This document shows positions 5,710 through 12,280 of a stretch of DNA of 22,484 nt, piece by piece (positions within the stretch are counted from its first letter, which is position 1; every line of letters starts with the position of its first letter). Source of the stretch: a virus; IMG/VR virus record IMGVR_UViG_3300017733_000052, positions 1 through 22,484 of that record. The stretch is one strand, 5' to 3'. Below the pieces are notes generated by a model. It made no database searches, had not been told where the DNA came from, and worked only from the letters and a program-made list of their open reading frames with translations. The position numbers and the translations under genes were made by a program.

Positions 5710-6241
5710 ATATAAATGTAAAATAATCAGAGTGGTAGACGGTGATACGGTAGACGTAGATATTGATCTAGGTTTTGGAGTATGGCTAAACAATCAACGT
5801 ATAAGATTGTATGGGATAGACACTCCAGAGTGTAGGACAAGAAACAAAGAGGAAAAATACTTTGGCTTGATGGCTAAAGCATTGGTTAAAGATTTCTTAA
5901 AGGAAGGATCTATACAACATCTATCTACACAGTTAGATAAAAAACAGAGAGGTAAGTTTGGTAGGATACTGGGTGAGTTTTGGATCTATGACTCATGGAC
6001 AGATAGACAAACAACTTTAAATGCTGCGTTGTTGATTAGGAATTATGCAGTAGAATATAACGGCCAACCTAAGGCTGAGATAGAACAAAGTCATTTGGTT
6101 AATAGAAGGATTATTTGGGAGCGTTTAGGATATGGCGAGAAAGAACTTAGAGAAATTCAAGGTAAGTCCTACTCTGCAAGTAACTATACAACAAAACGAG
6201 AAGACATCTTTTTACAAGCGAATAGAAAAAAAGGTAGTTGA
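5702..6241 (+). CDS. Staphylococcal nuclease-like (thermonuclease) protein
   Basis: A 179-aa protein of the SNase/OB-fold family, which hydrolyses DNA and RNA phosphodiesters using calcium. The calcium ligand region is VVDGDTVDVD (Asp13, Asp15). The catalytic Arg35 and Glu43 lie in RIRLYGIDTPE, and the second arginine is Arg88 in GKFGRIL. These match the classical R35/E43/R87 set closely. There is no signal peptide, so it acts inside the infected cell, where breakdown of host DNA or RNA for nucleotide recycling is the likely job. It overlaps the upstream gene by eight bases, and a membrane micro-protein follows directly. Confidence 0.9.
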   Translation: MYKYKCKIIRVVDGDTVDVDIDLGFGVWLNNQRIRLYGIDTPECRTRNKEEKYFGLMAKALVKDFLKEGSIQHLSTQLDKKQRGKFGRILGEFWIYDSWTDRQTTLNAALLIRNYAVEYNGQPKAEIEQSHLVNRRIIWERLGYGEKELREIQGKSYSASNYTTKREDIFLQANRKKGS

Positions 6242-6242
6242 T

Positions 6243-6413
6243 ATGACTAATTCTTGTTTCATTATTCTTATTGCTTCTGCGGCAATCTGTTATGGTATAG
6301 GTGTGACAGTGGGATGGTACATAAAAAAGTCTACCATACCTAAAAAGAATACAAGCAAATCTAAAAATGATACCAATAAAAGAAACAGTGCCAACAAGTA
6401 TGGAATGAAATGA
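6243..6413 (+). CDS. Membrane protein with one span and basic tail, 56 aa
   Basis: A 56-residue protein with one transmembrane helix (residues about 4-24, SCFIILIASAAICYGIGVTVG) and a lysine/asparagine-rich tail (KKSTIPKKNTSKSKND). The positively charged C-terminus should remain in the cytoplasm. AAGGT lies about eight bases before the ATG at 6243. A longer in-frame reading from 6132 would run inside the nuclease gene and was not used. Its stop overlaps the next start as ATGA. The function is unknown. Confidence 0.6.
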   Translation: MTNSCFIILIASAAICYGIGVTVGWYIKKSTIPKKNTSKSKNDTNKRNSANKYGMK

Positions 6414-6631
6414 TGGATGATAAACAAAAGAATATAATTAAAAAAGATATAAAGTACGATGTGTTTGAGGCTATGTACAGTAACCTGTTAACCTATGGCA
6501 TCTTATTCCATGAGTTAACCGGCAGGGAACATAATCTTTTAATGTCTCTTTCGGATAGGTACGCTGACGCAATCTATGAAACTGTTATTAAGAATGGTAA
6601 GTACACTGAAAAAAAACGTATGATGTATTAA
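6410..6631 (+). CDS. Hypothetical protein, 73 aa
   Basis: An unrecognised 73-residue, mostly helical protein (IIKKDIKYDVFEAMYSNLLT...). It starts in an ATGA overlap with the membrane protein upstream; a second ATG directly follows at 6413. There are no cysteines or membrane segments. It is part of the tightly packed operon, with an 11-bp gap to the next gene. Confidence 0.65.
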   Translation: MMDDKQKNIIKKDIKYDVFEAMYSNLLTYGILFHELTGREHNLLMSLSDRYADAIYETVIKNGKYTEKKRMMY

Positions 6632-6642
6632 GGAGAAGTGAA

Positions 6643-6909
6643 ATGAAAATATCAGGTTGGTATGAAGGACATGGGTGCGAGGCAATAAATATAGATATGT
6701 CTGGCTCTAATTTAAATCAGATAGCTTACAAGTTACTAAAGGTATACGGCGACGATATCTGTGGCGTAGACATAGAAGTATGTAATCAGGATGGCATGGA
6801 TGTATCTACTGAAATATATGAATTAGTTAATAGTAAAAATACACGTAACTTTGCCATGAGAATAGGACAATTAGATTGGGAAAGCGAAGACCCAGGAGAA
6901 AGTTTATGA
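6643..6909 (+). CDS. Hypothetical protein, 88 aa
   Basis: An unrecognised acidic 88-residue protein (MKISGWYEGHGCEAINIDMS...). The N-terminus with two glycines, tryptophan and tyrosine and the later DDICGVDIEVCNQDG segment suggest a small alpha/beta fold with three cysteines. AAGGAG precedes the ATG at good spacing. Its stop overlaps the next start as ATGA. Confidence 0.7.
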   Translation: MKISGWYEGHGCEAINIDMSGSNLNQIAYKLLKVYGDDICGVDIEVCNQDGMDVSTEIYELVNSKNTRNFAMRIGQLDWESEDPGESL

Positions 6910-7199
6910 CTATAGATGTAGTTAAGGGTAATGTAGAGGCTGATATGGGAAAGAAAGAACAGGTAACAGCATACATAGAATACGCACCTACTTACAGGAG
7001 AAAGGAAGTATCTTCTAAAATATTTTGGAAAGAGGAAGGAGAAAACCCTAAGAAAGAATTTATAGCTAGGATGATTAATTTAATAATTGATACAAAGGAT
7101 AACATCATTATTACACGATGCCCTGTTAATGGTGAGACTGCTAACAGGGACAGAGAAATAACTATTTATTCATGGATAGGTGAAGGAGTAAAGAAATGA
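6906..7199 (+). CDS. Hypothetical protein, 97 aa
   Basis: An unrecognised 97-residue protein with many charged residues and strands (MTIDVVKGNVEADMGKKEQV...). I chose the ATG at 6906, which overlaps the upstream stop and is preceded by AGGAGA, over an in-frame TTG at 6876. Its own stop overlaps the lipoprotein start as ATGA. It has one cysteine (ITRCPVNGE). Confidence 0.65.
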   Translation: MTIDVVKGNVEADMGKKEQVTAYIEYAPTYRRKEVSSKIFWKEEGENPKKEFIARMINLIIDTKDNIIITRCPVNGETANRDREITIYSWIGEGVKK

Positions 7200-7480
7200 A
7201 GAAGTTTATAGCTATACATATGTTGTTACTAACTTTGTTAGTCGTAACTGTAAGTGGCTGTGCGCCAATGCTTTTAGCTGGTGGTGCTGCAGTGGGTGTT
7301 AAAGGAGCTATCACTGACGCAGAACATACCGATACGATAGCAGAACATTCGCTCATAATTGATAGTAACTTACTGGAAGTTAATAGAAATAAAACTGATA
7401 TAGATGCTTTACACGAGAAAGTAGATATGTTAGAAAGTAAAATAATTAATTTAGAAAAATTGTTTCACCTTAAACTGTAA
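7196..7480 (+). CDS. Predicted phage lipoprotein with C-terminal coiled coil
   Basis: A 94-aa protein with a classical lipoprotein signal: MKK, a hydrophobic stretch, and the lipobox VSGC with lipidated Cys22. A glycine/alanine-rich segment follows (LLAGGAAVGVKGA), then a C-terminal heptad-like region (residues about 55-92) that reads as a coiled coil. It should be anchored in the inner or outer membrane facing the periplasm. The start overlaps the upstream stop (ATGA). Candidates are a superinfection-exclusion lipoprotein or an outer-membrane spanin; its place in an early-looking operon, far from lysis genes, makes exclusion or envelope modification more likely. This is inference. Confidence 0.75.
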   Translation: MKKFIAIHMLLLTLLVVTVSGCAPMLLAGGAAVGVKGAITDAEHTDTIAEHSLIIDSNLLEVNRNKTDIDALHEKVDMLESKIINLEKLFHLKL

Positions 7481-7502
7481 TCTAACAAACAGGAGATAAA
7501 AA

Positions 7503-8390
7503 ATGTTAGACCACCTTATTAACACGAATGACAGAGAAATATTTTTCAAAGTGTTTGAGCAAAATGTAATTGGAAAAACTACAGGATGCGAAGCTAACAA
7601 TCATAAAATGTTAACTCGCGGAGATGGTATTGCAGACCCAGATGCTTTTCTATCTGTAGTAAAATCTAACTATAGAATAGTAGAGAATGAAGAAATACTT
7701 ATGCCTCTACAAGAACAGATGATTAATTACTTTGATCCATCTGTATTAGAAAACGTGCAGATAAAAGATCATATCTCTAAAGATGGCGCGGTATGTCATG
7801 CAGAGTATATCTTTCCCACTATTAAAAAATCTGTTGAGACAGATGTAGGACACAAAACAGATATGATCCTTAGATTTATTCTCAAGAATACTTTTAATGG
7901 ATCATCATCTGTAGTCTTCTATGGTGGCTTGATAGATACCTTCTGCACTAACGGTATGATTGTAGGTAACTACGATGTAACCAAGCGTAAACACACTAAA
8001 AACTTTACTATAGATGGCTTCATATCTGCTTTCCAAGATTGCATGATTAACTATAAAAATGTGGTTAAGATGCATCAACAGTGGGCAGATACTAGGATTG
8101 GCCCTCTGCACAATGTCAGGCTTTTGTTTTCTGAGTTAACTAAGAATCAAAACCTGCAAAGAAAAAATACTTTAGCTGATAGACTGTATGCTCAGTATGC
8201 GGATGAGGTTTATAACAGAGGTAACAATGTGTTTGCTGTTACTTCAGCTATGACGCACTACGCTAGTCACAATGACAATAGGTTTCCATTGCGTAGCAAC
8301 GCTGACAATGATAGTTTATTCAAGCGACAAGAGACTGTACGCAAATGGTTTAAGTCTAAAGTATTTGAAGAGTTTCTTGAAGCAGCTTAA
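7503..8390 (+). CDS. DUF932-like phage/plasmid protein
   Basis: A 295-aa protein resembling the DUF932 family (phage/plasmid-like protein), often found on phages and plasmids and without a settled function. Features I recognise are the central DTFCTNGMIVG, the helical region with MHQQWADTRIG, and AMTHYASHND toward the C-terminus. The ATG at 7503 has AGGAG ten bases upstream (7491-7495). It is a soluble protein with no membrane segment. It is one of the largest genes of the operon and lies between the lipoprotein and a small acidic gene. Assignment is by remembered family features and has not been searched. Confidence 0.65.
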   Translation: MLDHLINTNDREIFFKVFEQNVIGKTTGCEANNHKMLTRGDGIADPDAFLSVVKSNYRIVENEEILMPLQEQMINYFDPSVLENVQIKDHISKDGAVCHAEYIFPTIKKSVETDVGHKTDMILRFILKNTFNGSSSVVFYGGLIDTFCTNGMIVGNYDVTKRKHTKNFTIDGFISAFQDCMINYKNVVKMHQQWADTRIGPLHNVRLLFSELTKNQNLQRKNTLADRLYAQYADEVYNRGNNVFAVTSAMTHYASHNDNRFPLRSNADNDSLFKRQETVRKWFKSKVFEEFLEAA

Positions 8391-8413
8391 CAATAACGAG
8401 AAAGGAAGTTGAG

Positions 8414-8599
8414 ATGGTTTACAAGTATAAATCACATGAGGAAATCCCTTCATACATGAGAGATTATCTTTTAGGTGTCGCAGATGCTAACCATGTAGAA
8501 GAGTTAGACCTGGATGACATAAACGACTTTCTGAATGGCCTTGAAGAGTGGCATGTAGAACAAAATTCTATACCCGAATCTTTGAGAAGTGTTCACTAG
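8414..8599 (+). CDS. Hypothetical acidic protein, 61 aa
   Basis: An unrecognised 61-residue, strongly acidic protein (many D and E, for example VEELDLDDINDFLNGLEEW). The ribosome-binding site AAAGGAAG precedes the ATG. It is the last gene before the internal terminator at 8610-8651. A helical acidic surface could mimic DNA, but there is no direct evidence. Confidence 0.65.
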   Translation: MVYKYKSHEEIPSYMRDYLLGVADANHVEELDLDDINDFLNGLEEWHVEQNSIPESLRSVH

Positions 8600-8609
8600 T
8601 TATGTTATA

Positions 8610-8651
8610 GGGGCAGGTTTATTTAATCTAATAGACCTGTCCCTTTTATTT
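8610..8651 (+). terminator. Internal intrinsic terminator in the small-gene operon
   Basis: GGGGCAGGT (8610-8618) pairs with ACCTGTCCC (8635-8643), giving nine pairs including one G-U. The loop is 16 bases and TTTTATTTG follows. The short U-run may allow partial read-through into the next genes, for which no promoter is obvious. Confidence 0.7.
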
Positions 8652-8679
8652 GTTAGTTCTATTACAAAGGAGTAAAATT

Positions 8680-8961
8680 GTGAAGAGGATTAAAATTGTA
8701 GAGGAAGTTTTCTTAAAGTATGAAAGAAGAAAAAATATTTCTAGCGTATCTTTATACAAAGATAACTTAGACCACCCACCGTCTATAATGAGTACCGTAT
8801 CCTTAAAAGAGTTGATATTTAATTCGTTAAATTCAAAGTCATTTAAAAGTATAAACCAAGAATACATAGAACAAATACTTAAAGACTTACAAGATATACA
8901 AGAAGATTTAAAACAATACTCTGAGGACTATCCTGAATTTGGTTTTGGAGATAACGCATAA
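8680..8961 (+). CDS. Hypothetical protein, 93 aa, GTG start
   Basis: An unrecognised, lysine-rich helical 93-residue protein with an acidic C-terminal third (QDIQEDLKQYSEDYPE). I chose the GTG at 8680 because AAAGGAGT lies seven bases upstream. An upstream in-frame TTG at 8650 would fall within the terminator. The last base of its stop is the first base of the next start (TAATG), implying coupled translation. Confidence 0.65.
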   Translation: MKRIKIVEEVFLKYERRKNISSVSLYKDNLDHPPSIMSTVSLKELIFNSLNSKSFKSINQEYIEQILKDLQDIQEDLKQYSEDYPEFGFGDNA

Positions 8962-9233
8962 TGGAAAAGACATTACAAAATATGATAGATGAATTACGTG
9001 CTTGTAAAAATGAAGGGGGATTAGTAGACCCGCGAATGTTACAGACAAGTTTATCAGGATTGTTAGATGAAGTAAAAGAAGATAACCGCTATATGATTGC
9101 AACTCTTAATGAAGTATTAGATAAAATAAACGATATGTCTTACTTAAATTTAAAACAAGAACATCAACTACATGACTTAGCTACCAGAGTACAAGTCCTA
9201 CGTGATGAAGTTTTAAAAGTAATTGGGAAGTAA
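8961..9233 (+). CDS. Helical/coiled-coil protein, 90 aa
   Basis: An unrecognised 90-residue protein with long helical stretches and leucine/isoleucine heptads (residues about 25-88), likely a coiled-coil oligomer. It is translationally coupled to the gene before it through a TAATG junction. There is a single cysteine (RACKNEGG). The next gene also encodes a short coiled-coil protein, so the two may interact. Confidence 0.65.
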   Translation: MEKTLQNMIDELRACKNEGGLVDPRMLQTSLSGLLDEVKEDNRYMIATLNEVLDKINDMSYLNLKQEHQLHDLATRVQVLRDEVLKVIGK

Positions 9234-9238
9234 AACAA

Positions 9239-9430
9239 ATGGACGACCAGTTTGAAAACTCAACTATTAAACTATTAAAAGAACAAATAGCTCAAATGAC
9301 CAACTCAACTTATAATAATTATAAAAGAATAGCGGAACTAAGTGAGCAGAATATTTATCTGAGAAAAAAAGTAACGTATTTAGAAAGTAAACTAGAACAA
9401 ATATCAGATAGGAGATTAAATGAAAGCTGA
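9239..9430 (+). CDS. Short coiled-coil protein, 63 aa
   Basis: An unrecognised 63-residue protein, nearly all predicted helix with heptad spacing (IKLLKEQIAQMTN, LSEQNIYLRKKVTYLESKLE). It starts five bases after the upstream stop and overlaps the thymidylate synthase gene by 11 bases. The thyX ribosome-binding site AGGAG lies within its last codons. The function is unknown; a small leucine-zipper-like dimer is likely. Confidence 0.6.
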   Translation: MDDQFENSTIKLLKEQIAQMTNSTYNNYKRIAELSEQNIYLRKKVTYLESKLEQISDRRLNES

Positions 9431-10163
9431 ACTTATAGCCAATTTAGGGGATGATCTTACTGTTGTCAATGCTGCTAGAGTTTCTTTTGACAAACAAGCT
9501 TCATGGAAAAAAGATGTTAAGTCACCACCAACTGAAAAAGAACTACATGGAAAAGATATTAAGCTAATTAAATATTTGGCAAAGCATAATCACTTCACAC
9601 CCTTCACTCATTGTTCAATAACTTTGAGAGAAACTGTTCCTATATTTGTTGCGAGACAAAGATTTAAACACACTATAGGATTTACTTACAATGAGATAAG
9701 CAGAAGGTATGTGTCTGATGATCCTGAATTTTATTCTCCTGAGACATGGAGGTTTAAAGCAGATAATGTTAAGCAAGGTTCTGATAAAGATGGTTTGACA
9801 GAGAAAGAATTAAATGAGAAAATTTGGTTTATTGATGGTGTATTCCGCGCCTTAGATCAGTCATCCAATAGTCCAAAAGAATTATATTCTATGTGCATGA
9901 GAACTTATAAGTCATTGTTAGAATTAAATATTTGCCCTGAACAAGCCAGGATGGTTTTACCTCAATCAATGTATACAAGTTATTATGTGACAGGTTCGTT
10001 AGCTGCATTTGCAAGGGCGTACAATTTAAGAAGTGAAGCGACTGCACAGGAAGAGATAAGAGAACTGGCTGAAGAATGGAATAAAATAATTTGTAAACTG
10101 TTTCCTGAAAGTTGGAAAGCATTAACAAATAATAATAATAATAATGAAAAGGTACTACACTAA
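9420..10163 (+). CDS. thyX: Flavin-dependent thymidylate synthase
   Basis: A 247-aa ThyX, which methylates dUMP to dTMP with methylenetetrahydrofolate and reduced FAD and so supplies thymidine for phage DNA. The signature lies at residues 79-97 (RQRFKHTIGFTYNEISRRY), the expanded phage version of RHRxxSxNExSxR. The upstream PFTHCSITL (61-69) and the dUMP-site region LRSEATAQEEIREL (203-216) also fit the family. AGGAG four bases before the ATG supports the start. The C-terminus carries six consecutive asparagines from an AAT microsatellite, which is not part of the usual fold. Together with the class II reductase downstream it forms a dNTP-supply set. Confidence 0.93.
   Translation: MKAELIANLGDDLTVVNAARVSFDKQASWKKDVKSPPTEKELHGKDIKLIKYLAKHNHFTPFTHCSITLRETVPIFVARQRFKHTIGFTYNEISRRYVSDDPEFYSPETWRFKADNVKQGSDKDGLTEKELNEKIWFIDGVFRALDQSSNSPKELYSMCMRTYKSLLELNICPEQARMVLPQSMYTSYYVTGSLAAFARAYNLRSEATAQEEIRELAEEWNKIICKLFPESWKALTNNNNNNEKVLH
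10128..10145 (+). repeat. AAT trinucleotide microsatellite in thyX
   Basis: Six tandem AAT units encode six asparagines near the ThyX C-terminus. Units of three bases can vary in number without shifting the frame. Confidence 0.85.
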
Positions 10164-10309
10164 TGGTAATGAAAAAAGGGATAGGGTTAAAAGATAAAAT
10201 TGAAATGACCAGACACATGCAAACAAGTATAGGTCATTCAATTAATACTAATCCAAAAAATAAACATAAAAGAAAAAATTGGAAACCGTATCGTGGACAG
10301 GGGAAATGA
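10163..10309 (+). CDS. Small basic protein, 48 aa
   Basis: An unrecognised 48-residue, strongly basic protein (about a dozen lysines/arginines and few acidic residues, for example NPKNKHKRKNWKPYRGQGK). It starts on the last base of the thyX stop (TAATG) and ends in an ATGA overlap with the next gene, so translational coupling is likely on both sides. The charge suggests nucleic-acid binding. No family is recognised. Confidence 0.55.
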   Translation: MVMKKGIGLKDKIEMTRHMQTSIGHSINTNPKNKHKRKNWKPYRGQGK

Positions 10310-10482
10310 AACATCTATGGGAGAAAGATAGGAAGACAATCTATAAAGAACTATTAGATTTATATCTTGATGAAGGTTACTCTAGAAAGGAAGCTAAAAA
10401 ATTAGCGACAGAAGAAACAGATGAAATAAAAGCTGGTGATTTTTCTTTTGTCTCTAACATAATGGATGAGCAAGACTGTTAA
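10306..10482 (+). CDS. Hypothetical protein, 58 aa
   Basis: An unrecognised 58-residue charged helical protein (EKDRKTIYKELLDLYLDEGY, then SRKEAKKLATEETDEI) with the look of a small helical domain. The ATG at 10306 overlaps the upstream stop as ATGA and has GGGGA just upstream; an earlier in-frame TTG at 10279 was not used. It is the last gene before the replication promoter. Confidence 0.65.
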   Translation: MKHLWEKDRKTIYKELLDLYLDEGYSRKEAKKLATEETDEIKAGDFSFVSNIMDEQDC

Positions 10483-10552
10483 TATTTATATATATCTCTC
10501 TCATACGTGAATAATTTTTTAAGTGATTGATTTTAATATATAAATTATACTG

Positions 10553-10581
10553 TTGACTAAGTTTTAAAAATATGCTATTTA
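10553..10581 (+). promoter_or_regulatory. Sigma70-type promoter for the replication block
   Basis: TTGACT (10553-10558), a 17-bp spacer and TATTTA (10576-10581). The -35 region TACTGTTGA is identical to that of the promoter at 1617. It lies in a 127-bp AT-rich gap before the primase-helicase gene, with a predicted transcript start near 10588. Confidence 0.6.
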
Positions 10582-10609
10582 GTTATTTATCAATAACCCA
10601 GAGGTTGAT

Positions 10610-12277
10610 ATGAATGACAATGAAAACATACTAGTTGAAGCACATAGACCCTGTGAAGACTGTGGTTCATCTGATGCAAGAGCGTTGTATTCAGACGGCC
10701 ATGAGTTTTGTTTTAGTTGTCAAACAAGATTTGAAGGAAGAGGAGATTATCCTGTCATGTCTAAACAAGTAACTACTAATGTAAGTCCAATAACTACCAC
10801 TCAAGGATTTATAACTGATATACCTGAAAGAAAAATATCTTTAAATACATGTAAAAAATATAATGTTAGAACAGTTAAAGATGGTAAAGGTAATATAATA
10901 AAACATCGTTATCCTTACCATGATGTTAATGGTAATCATATCGCTGATAAAATTCGTGTAGTAGAAACTAAGGACTTCCCTGCTGAACCAGTGGGTGCAT
11001 TGGGACGAGGTGTTTTGTTTGGTCAAAACCTTTTCAATGCTGGTGGTAAGTACGTAACAATCTGTGAAGGTGAACTGGATGCACTCTCAGCATTTGAAAT
11101 GCTTGGAAGTAAATGGCCTGTGTTGTCTATCAAGAATGGCGTTCAGTCTGCACTGAAAGATTGCAAAGCTAACCTAGAATATCTTTCAAAGTTTGATAAT
11201 GTTGTCTTATGTTTTGATGCAGATGACAAAGGAAAGAAGGCAGCACAACAAGTAGCTTCATTGTTTGAACCTAACACTTGTCGCATTGTCTGCATGACAG
11301 ATGGCAAGGATGCGTCTGAATATTTACAGGGTGGTAAGCGTGAGCAATTCTCTCGCGCATGGTGGGATGCCAAGGTGTATACCCCTGCTGGTATTCTTAA
11401 CCTTGCTGACATGGGTGATGGCCTGTATGACGAGGGTGAGTACAAGACTTGTTTGTATCCCTTCGAGGGTTTGAATGAGAAGCTGTATGGCATACGCACA
11501 GGTGAACTTGTAACCTTCACGGCTGGTACAGGCACTGGTAAGTCCAGCGTCATGCGTGAACTTATGCACCATGTACTGAACAACACAGAAGAAAACATAG
11601 GTGTAATATCCTTAGAGGAGAATGTAAGATCCACTATCTTTCACCTCATGTCAGTCGAGGCTAATGCTAGGCTGTACATTCGTGAGGTGCGTGACCAGTT
11701 TAGTATGAATGACTTACGCAAGTGGCAAGAGTTAACAGTAGGAACTAGGAGGTTCTTTGCCTTCGATCACTTTGGAAGTATGAAGACTGACGAGATACTT
11801 TCAAGGGTGAGGTATATGATTAAAGCATTAGATTGTAAGTGGATATTCTTAGATCACTTATCGATATTAGTTTCTGGTTTGGAGGGAGATGACGAGCGTA
11901 GAAACATTGATAATCTGATGACTAAGTTGCGGTCAATCGTAGAGGAGACAAACGTAGCTATGCTTCTTGTCTCTCACCTACGCCGCGCACAAGGTGACAA
12001 TGGGCATGAGAATGGTAGGGAGGTTAGTCTGTCCCACCTTAGAGGTAGCCAAAGTATAGCGCAGCTTAGTGATGCAGTGGTGGCTATGGAACGTGACCAA
12101 CAGTCTGATGATCCTAACATAGCCAACACAACAACCATCAGAGTATTGAAGAACAGATATGCTGGAGATACTGGTGTAGCTTCTCACCTATTCTTTAACA
12201 AGGATACAGGGAGGTTGACAGAGGTACATAATCTAGGTGATGATGCAGAAGGAAATAATTCAGATCAGGAACTTTAG
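10610..12277 (+). CDS. T7 gp4-type DNA primase-helicase
   Basis: A bifunctional replisome protein of 555 aa that primes lagging-strand synthesis and unwinds DNA as a hexamer. Domains in order: a zinc finger with C15-x2-C18 and C34-x2-C37; a TOPRIM primase core with CEGELDA (Glu153) and CFDADDKG (Asp203, Asp205); and a RecA-like helicase with Walker A AGTGTGKSS (306-313), Walker B WIFLDH (411-416), the SHLRRAQG motif near 455 and the RGSQSIAQLSD motif at 478-488. The length matches the T7 protein (566 aa). AGAGGT precedes the ATG. The polymerase gene follows three bases after the stop, as expected for partners that work together at the fork. Confidence 0.96.
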   Translation: MNDNENILVEAHRPCEDCGSSDARALYSDGHEFCFSCQTRFEGRGDYPVMSKQVTTNVSPITTTQGFITDIPERKISLNTCKKYNVRTVKDGKGNIIKHRYPYHDVNGNHIADKIRVVETKDFPAEPVGALGRGVLFGQNLFNAGGKYVTICEGELDALSAFEMLGSKWPVLSIKNGVQSALKDCKANLEYLSKFDNVVLCFDADDKGKKAAQQVASLFEPNTCRIVCMTDGKDASEYLQGGKREQFSRAWWDAKVYTPAGILNLADMGDGLYDEGEYKTCLYPFEGLNEKLYGIRTGELVTFTAGTGTGKSSVMRELMHHVLNNTEENIGVISLEENVRSTIFHLMSVEANARLYIREVRDQFSMNDLRKWQELTVGTRRFFAFDHFGSMKTDEILSRVRYMIKALDCKWIFLDHLSILVSGLEGDDERRNIDNLMTKLRSIVEETNVAMLLVSHLRRAQGDNGHENGREVSLSHLRGSQSIAQLSDAVVAMERDQQSDDPNIANTTTIRVLKNRYAGDTGVASHLFFNKDTGRLTEVHNLGDDAEGNNSDQEL

Positions 12278-12280
12278 ATT

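Noticed and set aside
6132-6242. Upstream extension of the 56-aa membrane protein inside the nuclease gene.
   Set aside because: It would overlap the nuclease by over 100 bases; the ATG at 6243 directly after the nuclease stop has a ribosome-binding site.
11143-11634. Long leftward open frame (163 aa) inside the primase-helicase gene.
   Set aside because: It is antisense to a gene with complete conserved motifs and has no family features.
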